NCBI GenBank assembly: GCA_963755055.1
Contig: CAVWIS010000030.1
Span: 372,001 to 436,000, forward strand
Length of the DNA stretch: 64,000 nucleotides
Reading direction: 5' to 3'
From: AP-16 sp963755055
Lineage (GTDB): Bacteria; Pseudomonadota; Alphaproteobacteria; Rhizobiales; Xanthobacteraceae
A program made the translations under genes and the position numbers. The notes beneath the pieces are model-generated. The model was not told the DNA's origin. It ran no database searches and worked only from the letters and a program-made list of their open reading frames with translations. Of this stretch, positions 38,249 through 46,063 are shown piece after piece. How positions within the stretch are numbered: the first letter of the stretch is position 1; every line of letters starts with the position of its first letter.

Positions 38249-38755
38249 TCATGCGAGATCGAGGCGGAACGGCGTTCCCTCATAGCTGGTGGCACCGCGC
38301 CCGATCGCGGTAATCGCCTCGACCATGCGGCCGTTGCGGCCGAGCATGCGGTCCGCAATGGTGACGATGCGGATGTTCGGCGTGGCGCTCGGCGAGGCGC
38401 GGCGCAGATCCCGGGCGATGGTCGCTTCGTCGCGATCCGGATTGAGCGTGCAGACCGCCACGAAGGCGCCGGCCGTCGACCGGCTGATCCCCGCATAGCA
38501 GTGGATGACCAGCGGGGCGGCGCGTTCCCAGTCGCGCACGAACCTGATCAGGTCGGCGACATGGTCGTCGCCCGGGATGGTGTAGCCGTCGATCGGCGCG
38601 CTGATGTCGTCCATCTGCAGGATGAGATGATTGGCATGCGCGATCGCCGCCGGGCGGCGCACCATCTCGATGTCGCGCATCAGGGTGACGACGTGACGGG
38701 CGCCGGTCTCGTCGACCGTGTCGTGGAGGCGGGCGAGGGAGCAGACGTGGATCAT
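38249..38755 (-). CDS. Dual-specificity/tyrosine protein phosphatase
   Basis: The 168-residue protein has the C-x5-R phosphatase loop HCYAGISRS (Cys86, Arg92), with Asp residues near 49-56 and 63-64 that could be the general acid. The overall pattern is that of the small rhizobial tyrosine phosphatase-like proteins. It is cytoplasmic. The substrate is unknown; a protein or inositol phosphate is possible. It stands alone between the DUF2339 gene and a small hypothetical gene. Confidence 0.85.
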   Translation of the reverse strand: MIHVCSLARLHDTVDETGARHVVTLMRDIEMVRRPAAIAHANHLILQMDDISAPIDGYTIPGDDHVADLIRFVRDWERAAPLVIHCYAGISRSTAGAFVAVCTLNPDRDEATIARDLRRASPSATPNIRIVTIADRMLGRNGRMVEAITAIGRGATSYEGTPFRLDLA

Positions 38756-38843
38756 TGAAATATCATCCCTTCATGAGCCTCGTGTGTGCGCCGGGCGCAG
38801 CGAGCGATCTTCACGCTCAGGAGCTTCCTCCTCTTCCCTCAGC

Positions 38844-39068
38844 TCAGGTCGGAAGGGATTCATCCAGCTCCACAATTCCGTAGGCGGCCGAAGGATTGAA
38901 AGCATTCAGCCTGGCCAGATCCGGCTCGGCTTGCTCCCTGGATTTATACAACTTTCGCGTCACCCCGGTTTCATTGGCCGAATAGCTGTCCTGAACGGTT
39001 GCCACAAGAGGGGCGGTACCATCCGGATAATCCTCGGCGGCGTATCTGACAATCAAGAACCGGGGCAT
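38844..39068 (-). CDS. Small hypothetical protein
   Basis: The 74-residue protein starts at ATG 39068 (MPRFLIVRYAAEDYPDGTAP), with GGAGA upstream, and ends KLYKSREQAEPDLARLNAFN then AAYGIVELDESLPT. No signal or membrane segment is visible. The length, base use (somewhat lower GC than neighbours) and regular alpha/beta pattern suggest a small soluble domain. I do not recognise the family. A reading from 39137 is longer but lacks a ribosome site. Confidence 0.6.
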   Translation of the reverse strand: MPRFLIVRYAAEDYPDGTAPLVATVQDSYSANETGVTRKLYKSREQAEPDLARLNAFNPSAAYGIVELDESLPT

Positions 39069-39152
39069 ATCATTCTCCGTATCCACCCTGCGATCCAAGG
39101 CATTGACTAAGCTGGTGATCCGGGTGGCCGGGAGCACGCCGTCGGCGTCCGC

Positions 39153-39785
39153 TCACGCCCTGTTCTGGTCGGCAGCGAGCTCGGCGAAGCGTTTGAGGAA
39201 TTGAGCCTCGGCCTGCTCGGCCGGCCAGGGTGCGAGGTACTCGCGCTCGACGGAGACGGGAAGGGCGGCAGGGCGGCCGAAAAAACGCCGCGCCTCGGTG
39301 ACGCCGAATCCGGCGAGCCGCGTCGCCTCGAAATAGGCCGCCGCGCGGTCGGCCGCCTTGGTGAGGCGGCGCACCTCGTCGGGAAGCTCCGCGGGCAGGC
39401 CGAAGCGCCGATGGATCGCCATCAGGAGGCGCGCCTCCACGGCCTTGTAGGCATCGCCGATCACCGACTTGAACGGCGAGATCATGTCGCCGATGACGTA
39501 TTCGGGCGCGTCGTGCAGCAGCACCGCCAGTCGCAGCCTGCGGTCGATATTGGGCGCAAGCCGGCGGGCGATCGCCTCGACCAGCAGGGTGTGCTGGGCG
39601 ACCGAGAAGATGTGGGCGCCCCGGGTCTGGCCGTTCCAGCGCGCCACCCGGGCAAGCCCGTGAGCGATATCCTCGATCTCGATGTCCAGAGCTGAAGGGT
39701 CGAGCAGATCGAGCCGGCGGCCCGACAGCATGCGTTGCCAGGCGCGGGCGAGCGGGTCGGGCCGTGGGCTGGCATTGGTCGCCAT
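39153..39785 (-). CDS. HD-domain phosphohydrolase (YfbR-like)
   Basis: The 210-residue HD-superfamily hydrolase has metal ligands in SVAQHTLLV (His) and LAVLLHDAPEYVIGD (His-Asp), and a distal Asp in KAADRAAAYFEA. The pattern is that of YfbR/HD5-type 5'-deoxyribonucleotidases of Rhizobiales. The start MATNASPRPDPLARAW at 39785 is preferred. A reading from 39833 would begin right beside the CTAG repeat element and adds 16 residues without family support. Confidence 0.85.
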   Translation of the reverse strand: MATNASPRPDPLARAWQRMLSGRRLDLLDPSALDIEIEDIAHGLARVARWNGQTRGAHIFSVAQHTLLVEAIARRLAPNIDRRLRLAVLLHDAPEYVIGDMISPFKSVIGDAYKAVEARLLMAIHRRFGLPAELPDEVRRLTKAADRAAAYFEATRLAGFGVTEARRFFGRPAALPVSVEREYLAPWPAEQAEAQFLKRFAELAADQNRA

Positions 39786-39833
39786 GGAACGGGATGCTGT
39801 GACGCCTGATTGCGGCATCCTATCCCATTTCAT

Positions 39834-39978
39834 CTAGTGCTCCGATTCCGAAGTTCGCATCACTTCGCGGCACGTTCCCAGCACTAGCAACCTTTTGATT
39901 CTAGTGCGGCTTTTGAATTTGAGGTTCCTCGACGAGCGCGCGGCAATGTTGGGAGGAACTTCAAATTCGCCGCACTAG
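39834..39978 (+). repeat. CTAG-bounded double-hairpin element, copy 1 (deleted)
   Basis: This 145-bp copy begins CTAGTGCTCCGATTCCGAAG and ends TTCGCCGCACTAG. It has the same two hairpins as copy 2 (50546-50713). However, the closing arm of the first hairpin has lost about 23 bp, between GGCACGTT and CAGCACTAGCAACC, so only the second hairpin can fold fully. It lies between the HD-hydrolase gene and the DUF3551 gene. Confidence 0.85.
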
Positions 39979-40010
39979 TGGCCGGCACAATCGGCGCGGC
40001 GAGCAGGCCG

Positions 40011-40274
40011 TCAATCCCAGCCGCGATGGCGGCGCTCGCGGCCCGGCGGCAGTGCCGATCCGTAGCCGTAGGGCAACGCGGAGCCGTAGCCATAGCCGGG
40101 ATTCTGCGAGCAGTAGCCGCCGACACCGGATACATCGGCCAGGCACTGCCGGAACGTATAGAAGCCGCAGTTGGTGCTGCCATCGGTGAAATATGCGCAG
40201 AACTGGGCGGCTCGGGCGTCGGCGGCGAACAGAGATCCCAGCACCGCCAGTCCGAGAATGGTAGGAATCCGCAT
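40011..40274 (-). CDS. DUF3551 small exported protein
   Basis: The 87-residue protein has a signal peptide (MRIPTILGLAVLGSLFAADA, cleavage after ARA). The mature part has AAQFCAYFTDGSTNCGFYTF and RQCLADVSGVGGYCSQNPGY, the four-cysteine core of DUF3551, then a Gly/Tyr repeat (GYGSALPYGYGSALPPG). DUF3551 is found mainly in Bradyrhizobium and relatives, and its function is unknown. AGGAG lies 7 bases before the ATG at 40274. Confidence 0.87.
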   Translation of the reverse strand: MRIPTILGLAVLGSLFAADARAAQFCAYFTDGSTNCGFYTFRQCLADVSGVGGYCSQNPGYGYGSALPYGYGSALPPGRERRHRGWD

Positions 40275-40306
40275 CGAAAATCTCCTGGGTGCCCTCCCTT
40301 GCTGGC

Positions 40307-40933
40307 TCAACGCGTGGCGCGGCCCTTGGTTCTCGGACCCGAGGCGTCGGCCAGCACCGAATGGCGAAAGCACTTGACCAGGTGATCGTTGACCATGCCG
40401 ACCGCCTGCATGAACGCATAGACGATCGTCGGCCCGACGAACTTGAAGCCCCGCGCCGAAAGCTCCTTCGATATCCGCCGCGACAGCTCGGTTTCGGCCG
40501 GGACCTGCGCGGTCGAGCGGAACCGGTTCACTTTGGGACGGCCGTCGACGAAATCCCACAGCAGCGCCGACAGGCCGGGCCCGGTTTCCTCAAGCTCGAG
40601 ATAGCTGCGGGCGGACTGGACCGCGCCCAGGATTTTCGCGCGGTTGCGGACGATGCCGGCGTCCTGCATCAGCGCCTCGATCTTCCGGGCGTCGTAGCGG
40701 GCGATCTTCGCCGGGTCGAACCCGTCGAAGGCGCGGCGGAAATTGTCGCGCTTGCGCAGGATCGTGATCCACGACAGGCCGGCCTGAAAGCCGTCGAGCA
40801 TGAGCTTTTCGTAGAGCGCGCGGTCGTCGAGCTCGGGCACGCCCCATTCGGTGTCGTGATAGGCGACGTAGATCGGGTCCTGCCTCGGCCAGGGACAGCG
40901 CTTGAGGCCGTCGGGGTGCGGCGGATGCGACAT
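40307..40933 (-). CDS. tag: DNA-3-methyladenine glycosylase I
   Basis: The 208-residue Tag removes 3-methyladenine from alkylated DNA. Conserved segments are RCPW near residue 12, YHDTEWG near residue 25, FQAGLSWITILRKRDNFRRA (the helix-hairpin region) and FKFVGPTIVYAFMQAVGMVN. The zinc-binding Cys and His set (Cys13, His26 and two near the C-terminus) appears present. It begins one base after the ygfZ stop on the same strand, so both form one operon. Confidence 0.94.
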   Translation of the reverse strand: MSHPPHPDGLKRCPWPRQDPIYVAYHDTEWGVPELDDRALYEKLMLDGFQAGLSWITILRKRDNFRRAFDGFDPAKIARYDARKIEALMQDAGIVRNRAKILGAVQSARSYLELEETGPGLSALLWDFVDGRPKVNRFRSTAQVPAETELSRRISKELSARGFKFVGPTIVYAFMQAVGMVNDHLVKCFRHSVLADASGPRTKGRATR

Positions 40934-40934
40934 G

Positions 40935-41819
40935 TCAGGCGGCGCTCGTGGACTCGCCGGGGAACGGGAAGCGCGCCCAGGTGGGCTTCACCAGCCGGAT
41001 CGCCAGACCGCCGGCGGAGAGCGGTAGGCCTGCGGCGAGCGCCTCGGTCACCCGGTCGAGGCGCAGCATGGCGAGCCCGCGGCCGGCCGCCGTCGAGCCC
41101 ATGGTGCCGACCTGCCTGTCTCCCGCCATGACCGGGATGCCGGGCTCGGACACGAACTCCTCGAACGCGACCGGCACGATCCGGGTCCGGGCGCGGGCGC
41201 GGTGCTCGATGCGCGAGACCACTTCCTGGCCCACATAGCAGCCTTTGTCGAAGTCGACGCCGTGCAGCTGATCCATGTCGGTCTCGTGCGGATAGGCGTC
41301 GCCATAGATGAAATCGAGACCGCCGCGCGGCACTCCGAGCGCGATCCGGTGGGCCTCGTAGGCGGGCGCGCCGGCCATCTCGGCGCCGAGCTCGGCGGCC
41401 GCCGTTTCGGCGTCAGGTGGCGGCAGCAGCACGCGCGAGCCGAGCGCCGGCAGGCGGGGATCGGCGAAAGCCTGGCCGTGCGAGGTCTGGCCGGTGCCGT
41501 CCCAGACCGCGAGCACGCCGAGCGTGTCGCCAAGGTCCTCGGCCGTCACCTTGGCGCGGAGCTTGTAGAAGCCGAGGCGCTGGACCAGCGTCGGGGCGAG
41601 CGCGCGCGGGCAGTCGAGAAGAAAGCCGCCGCCGTCCGGGGCCTCGACCACGATGCAGTCCACGATGATCTTGCCCTGCGGCGTGAGCAGCGCCGCATAG
41701 CGCGCGGTCTGCGGCGTCACCTCGCCGATGTCGACGGTGACCAGGCCGTTGAGGAATTTCCGCGCATCGTCGCCCGCCACCCTGACGACGCCGCGATCGG
41801 GAAGTAGCGCTGCCCGCAT
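40935..41819 (-). CDS. ygfZ: Folate-binding YgfZ/CAF17-family protein
   Basis: The 294-residue protein carries the signature KGCYVGQEVVSR and an N-terminal GcvT-like fold (VRVAGDDARKFLNGLVTVDI). YgfZ is a tetrahydrofolate-dependent protein that supports certain iron-sulfur enzymes, such as MiaB. It heads the ygfZ-tag operon. In relatives the divergent neighbour is a dihydroorotase-like gene; here only a remnant of that gene is seen, at 41898-42065. Confidence 0.92.
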   Translation of the reverse strand: MRAALLPDRGVVRVAGDDARKFLNGLVTVDIGEVTPQTARYAALLTPQGKIIVDCIVVEAPDGGGFLLDCPRALAPTLVQRLGFYKLRAKVTAEDLGDTLGVLAVWDGTGQTSHGQAFADPRLPALGSRVLLPPPDAETAAAELGAEMAGAPAYEAHRIALGVPRGGLDFIYGDAYPHETDMDQLHGVDFDKGCYVGQEVVSRIEHRARARTRIVPVAFEEFVSEPGIPVMAGDRQVGTMGSTAAGRGLAMLRLDRVTEALAAGLPLSAGGLAIRLVKPTWARFPFPGESTSAA

Positions 41820-41897
41820 GCCAAATTCCTTGCCCAGAGTGTCCGGCAGAACGTAGGGCGCTGCACGGCGACCCTCAAGGGCGCCGGAACGCGGCGC

Positions 41898-42065
41898 ATG
41901 CCGAGACCGACGATCTGATCCTTAAGCGCGGCACCGTTGTCAATCGCGACGGCGACGGCCTGCGCGTCTCGTCGCCGGAAAGCCATGGGGGAGGGCGGTC
42001 TGGTCGCCGCTGCCGGCGGCGATGCGGTCCGCTTTCTCGAGGCGTTGCCCGCTGCGACCGGCTGA
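41898..42065 (+). pseudogene. Possible dihydroorotase-family remnant (N- and C-terminal ends joined)
   Basis: From ATG 41898, with one base missing after CC, the strand reads ETDDLILKRGTVVNRDGDGL, the typical beginning of amidohydrolases such as dihydroorotase. Near 41980 the frame changes to MGEGGLVAAAGGDAVRFLEA then LPAATG and TGA (42063-42065), which resembles the end of such proteins. Some 380 internal codons would be missing. The place, divergent from ygfZ and convergent to a DUF2336 end, is where this gene is expected. The call is tentative. Confidence 0.45.
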
Positions 42066-42156
42066 GCCGAGCTCACGCCGCGTCGTCGGCGCTGCGCTGG
42101 CGGACCTGGTAGAAGCGGACGACCCGCTGGGCGATCTCGGGAATGCAGCCGGTCGA
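42046..42156 (+). repeat. Island-flanking direct repeat, left copy
   Basis: This 111-bp block matches 47927-48037 in the same orientation with only a few differences, including one extra A near 42142. It contains the last codons and stop (complement) of a DUF2336 gene, about 28 codons, and the end of the preceding convergent frame (PAATG). The complete DUF2336 gene is at the right copy, so the left copy is a partial duplicate. Confidence 0.85.
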
Positions 42157-42806
42157 GGTAACAGGTAGGGTCTCAGGGGAGGCATCGTCTCGTTGCATGC
42201 GTTCCCGTCTATACAATTGTCGCCGTAGCTAATCACCGAGCCACCTGACACAGTCTGGAAATGGTATCAGAATGCGGTGGGATCACATTTCGCACGACGC
42301 GTGATCCTGCCGAAGAAGGAGATTTCTCCGTACAACCAACAGCATGCGCCCCTTTCAGGTCGGCTCACGCTTGGAAGCAATTTCACGCCATAGTGCCGGG
42401 CTTCTGACATTCGAAGCCCTGGTCACCTCTCCGTTCCATCATGTTGATTTTTTATCAATCGGTTGATCTCGGTCAATGTCACCTCGGCAAAGCGGCTGTT
42501 AAAATTTACGCGCGGTCTTCACCGCCAGCTTTCCCGCTATCACTCAAGCTAAGCTTGACTTGGCCAAAAATTCAATGGGTCAGCGGTCGTTCGAGGCGCA
42601 AAATATGACGCGCGTCAATTTCTTTACTGTCACGGCCAAGCCGAGACAGTGACAAAATTCCGCGCTGCATCTATTTGCCCTGCAAAATACGCTCCCGTGT
42701 GCGCTGCCTAAATTGGCCAAAGTCGAGCTAAGGACAAACGAAACCTGCTTAGGCTTAGGCTAGCCGCGTCTAACCTTACCTCTGATACTGCTCAAACGAT
42801 TTTGTG
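42157..42806. other. Gene-free, AT-richer start of the inserted island
   Basis: Here the base composition changes from GC-rich to near-balanced. No credible reading frame is present on either strand. Small inverted repeats such as GGATCAC (42280-42286) with GTGATCC (42301-42307) occur. The stretch probably holds the promoter region of the M19-like peptidase gene. Confidence 0.6.
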
Positions 42807-44501
42807 ATGGGTTCTAGTCTCATGCGCAGTTCACGCCGGATTCCGGTCACCTTGGCCGTGGTTTTGATGCTTCATTTCTTCTTCTATCCGCGCGCGGCGG
42901 AAACACAGCTCCAGCCGCTCCGTGGATTTGCTGATATTCACAATCACCAGTTTGCGAATCTCGCATTTGGCGGGAAGGTCATTGTCGGGCACGCCTACGG
43001 ACCGATCGAGGACACGCTCAGCTCGGCCCGCGATGAACAAAATCATGGCAAGGACCACTTGGGAGATATTGTTGGAGCGTTCCTAGCCGCGCGAGGGCCG
43101 GCGGTAAGGTTCTACAGCAACCAAGGCTATCCAGCCTTCGCCGGCTGGCCCGACGTCGAAGAGGTAACGCACCAGAAGGTCCACGAAGACTGGCTTCTTC
43201 GCGCTGTTCAGGGGGGCTTGCGCCTGATGGTGATGTTCGCGGTCGATGGCCCTCCGCTCTGCACAAAGGTGGCGACCGATGGCCGGGACTGCAGCGACGA
43301 GACTGCCACCATCGAGCGGCAGATCGACGCGGCGTATGCGATGCAGTCTTACATTGATCAGAAGGCCGGCGGACCAGGAAAGGGCTGGTACAGAGTGGTG
43401 CTCACACCAACGGAGGCGCGGCAAGCCATCCGTGGCGGGAAGTTAGCTGTGGTGCTCGGCGTCGAGACGGCTCACCTGTTCAATTGCCACAACACCGGAC
43501 CGTGCGACTGGGAGGAGCAGCTCAGGAGGCATTGGAGCCGGGGTGTCCGACACTTCTTCCCCGTTCACCAGGACGACAACGCTTTCGCTGGCGCATCGTA
43601 CTTCAACCCGGTCATTCAGCGCCAGCGCGGCTCTGTCGTAAGTGACGTTCAGAGCGTCATAACTCCCTATGAACTCACGACCTATCCGTGCCCGCAGTAC
43701 GACCGCGGGCAATGCAACTCGCGGGGGCTGACCGAGAGGGGTCTCAAACTAATCGACGAGATGATGCGCCTTGGAGCAATCATCGACATTGACCACATGT
43801 CCGACAAAGCGGCGTCTCAGACACTCGACCGCGCGGAGCAACGCCGCTACCCCGGAGTCGTCGCGAGCCATGCAGGGTTCAACGAGATAAACAACGGCAG
43901 CCAAGACCATGAGGGCCAGCTAACGCCGACTGACCTGCGGCGCATCCAGAAGCTCGGCGGAATGATTGGGCTCATTACCGGCCAGGGCGACCTGCATGAG
44001 GTGGATACTTGGACGCGCGCAGGCCGGCACTACGTCACGCACGCCTGTGGCAGGACGTCAGAAACGTTTGCGCAAGCGTACCTTTACGCGCTCGACCGGG
44101 CGCCCGGGATGCCGATCGCGCTCGGAACCGATTTCGGTGGGCCCCTGTCACAGCCCGGGCCGCGGTTCGGTCCAAGAGAGTGCCTAGGCGGACTGGCGCA
44201 GGGGATCAGGTCGGGGGGAATGCTCACGTATCCGTTCGTGGCCCGCGGCTCAGGAGTGCGGCTGCCTAGGCAGAACTCAGGCAGTCGTACCTTCGACTTC
44301 AACTACGACGGCCTTGCCCATGTTGGAATGCTCCCCGACTTCATCGCCGACCTCGAGGTATTGGGGGTGACTGACTGGGAGCTTGAGCCGCTCTTTAATT
44401 CCGCAGAAGGATACGTACACATGTGGGAGAGGGCGTCGCGCGCGAGGTCCTCATCCGACGAGCTTATCGCAACCATCCTTTCGCTGTTTGATATTGAGTG
44501 A
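42807..44501 (+). CDS. Exported M19 (membrane dipeptidase)-like metallohydrolase
   Basis: The protein has about 564 residues. A hydrophobic signal or anchor (VTLAVVLMLHFFFYPRAAET) is followed by an amidohydrolase-type barrel. FADIHNHQFANLAFGG is the first metal motif, KLAVVLGVETAHLFN supplies the bridging acid, and IIDIDHMSDKA, VVASHAGFNEI and ALGTDFGG supply the remaining ligands. The last three match the SHxN and GSDFDG regions of renal-dipeptidase-like M19 peptidases. It is about 200 residues longer than classical M19 enzymes. It should act outside the cytoplasm on dipeptides or similar amides. ATG 42807 or GTG 42804 may start it. Base use is lower in GC than outside the island. Confidence 0.82.
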   Translation: MGSSLMRSSRRIPVTLAVVLMLHFFFYPRAAETQLQPLRGFADIHNHQFANLAFGGKVIVGHAYGPIEDTLSSARDEQNHGKDHLGDIVGAFLAARGPAVRFYSNQGYPAFAGWPDVEEVTHQKVHEDWLLRAVQGGLRLMVMFAVDGPPLCTKVATDGRDCSDETATIERQIDAAYAMQSYIDQKAGGPGKGWYRVVLTPTEARQAIRGGKLAVVLGVETAHLFNCHNTGPCDWEEQLRRHWSRGVRHFFPVHQDDNAFAGASYFNPVIQRQRGSVVSDVQSVITPYELTTYPCPQYDRGQCNSRGLTERGLKLIDEMMRLGAIIDIDHMSDKAASQTLDRAEQRRYPGVVASHAGFNEINNGSQDHEGQLTPTDLRRIQKLGGMIGLITGQGDLHEVDTWTRAGRHYVTHACGRTSETFAQAYLYALDRAPGMPIALGTDFGGPLSQPGPRFGPRECLGGLAQGIRSGGMLTYPFVARGSGVRLPRQNSGSRTFDFNYDGLAHVGMLPDFIADLEVLGVTDWELEPLFNSAEGYVHMWERASRARSSSDELIATILSLFDIE

Positions 44502-45040
44502 GAGCTGCTTTCCTACGTGTTCCATGAATGAAAGGTGGAGCCATGTTCACTGTTTTCCGAACCTTGGAGCGGTTGAGCGCGAGCGCCGTCGAAGTTGTTT
44601 CCGTTCTGCTACTCCTCGCGCCAACGCCATCGCTGGCACAGGCAAAGTCGGTTCAGTGCAGTCCCGTCGAAGTGATGAGTTTTAAGGAGCGCATTCACGT
44701 GAGGTGTGCGGAGGCGCCAGAGCCGGGGATCTTTTTCTTCGCGGTAGGGACGAGGCCGACCGACGATCTTCGTTTCGCGGCGCGCGTGCTCGGATTGATT
44801 AGCGCCGCTCAATTGTCCTCGATGATTCTGACAATCGTGACCGACATGTCGGATCAATCAGGAGAGAGAGAGATCGGCTGTCTCGCCCGAGACTGCCGCC
44901 TGATACAGGCGGTTGGCTTCTCAACTCCAGCGCCATTGGCAGCACCGGGAGGAGGCACCTCACCCCCTGCTGCCGCTGGGCGAACGGGTGGCTTCCTGAC
45001 GTCAGACGGTGACTACATTCAGTGGGAGGCTGAGCCGAGC

Positions 45041-45168
45041 GCCGTATCTGCGGACCGCGTGAGCTTCGAGCTTTGTCTCGGCTCCGGACTCACATGGGAG
45101 AAGCATATGAACTTGCCGGACGGCCTTGGCCACTCGTCAGATCTGGTTGTCAAGGATCAGACGCGGTG
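45041..45168 (+). repeat. Internal 128-bp direct repeat, copy A
   Basis: This block is repeated at 45444-45571 with four mismatches (97 percent identity). It encodes VSADRVSFELCLGSGLTWEK and HMNLPDGLGHSSDL in both repeats of the exported protein. The sequences on either side of the block are much more diverged, so the identity is probably maintained by gene conversion. Confidence 0.9.
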
Positions 45169-45443
45169 TGCCGCTGACACCCTACGGGCTAATCAGGTGA
45201 ACAACGGCCAGCTATTAACCTTCTACAAGTACAAAGGGGGATTAAATCTTGGCGTGATGACGAAGGTGCAAGAGATTTTTCTCAGTGGTTTTGGTACCAC
45301 TGGCGGGAACTCGGTTGAGATTCACCTGGGTCCAGGATTCCGGCGACATACCCTCCGCGCCTCCCGACGCGCCTCCTGGAGCGCGCACAGGTGGCTTCGA
45401 CACTTCAGACGGCGACAGAATCTGGTACGTGATTACGGCGGGT

Positions 45444-45571
45444 GCCGTATCTGCGGACCGCGTGAGCTTCGAGCTTTGTCTTGGCTCCGGACTCACATGG
45501 GAGAAGCATATGAACTTGCCGGACGGCCTTGGCCACTCGTCGGATCTGATTGTCAAGGATCAGACCCGGTG
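45444..45571 (+). repeat. Internal 128-bp direct repeat, copy B
   Basis: This is the second copy of the 45041-45168 block, 403 bp downstream and differing at four positions. It encodes the conserved core of the second domain of the exported repeat protein. Confidence 0.9.
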
Positions 45572-45744
45572 CGCAACTTGACTCTTTAGGGGCCAATCAG
45601 GTGAACAACGGCCAGACGTTGACGTTTTCTAAGGAAAAGGGTGTCGTTCGGGGCATGACCGTGGTACACAGGATTCCGCTCAGCGATCTCGGCGGCCTAA
45701 CGGGTGGCTCGCGTGTGTGGTTCACGTGGGTCAAGGACAACTAA

Positions 45745-46063
45745 TTAGCCACAGCGTGGGCCTCACGGTGAATCCGATCGGATCGCGTGGGGTAATAAAA
45801 TTGTGAGGCAATTCGCCTCGATTTCCGTTACTTTGATTTGGATCAAGGCAAGCCGTCCGCTTTGGTTGATATTCGGACAAACTTCCATGGGAGTTGCCTG
45901 TCCCATATGAAGGATGCGATTTCATGGACGGAATTTATCCATTACTCGGCGGCTGTTAGGGTAGTCATGTGGCGCCGTCAGGTGCGCCGAACGGCTTAGA
46001 TGATCTCGGCAGTGATGGGGGCCTTGCGCTCTCAGTTTTCTCCTTATCATGGGAGTGAAGACA
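45745..46063. other. Gene-free spacer in the island
   Basis: I see no credible gene in this 319-bp stretch on either strand. Base composition is near-balanced, and it probably holds the promoter of the DUF3892 gene, whose ribosome site GGAG is at 46052-46055. Confidence 0.55.

Larger units (their letters stand above)
44543..45744 (+). pseudogene. Exported two-repeat protein of unknown family, two frameshifts
   Basis: The product starts MFTVFRTLERLSASAVEVVS with a signal peptide ending near SLAQA. An N-terminal domain of about 100 residues is followed by two copies of a domain of about 115 residues. Copy 1 runs from GRTGGFLTSDGDYIQWEAEP to near 45310 and copy 2 from ARTGGFDTSDGDRIWYV to the stop at 45744. 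The frame shifts by +1 near 45313 and again near 45580; both correct to matching repeat sequence (GGTRLRFTWVQD against GGSRVWFTWVKD). With both repaired the protein would have about 399 residues. As written it stops early at 45589. I recognise no family. Confidence 0.65.

Noticed and set aside
42046..42156. Phage or ICE attachment site at the island edge
   Set aside because: The repeat is 111 bp of protein-coding sequence, no tRNA overlaps it and no integrase lies in the island.
42620..42660. TGTCAC and GTGACA pair in the island as a regulator site
   Set aside because: The arms are 15 bases apart and short, and no nearby gene start is suitably placed.
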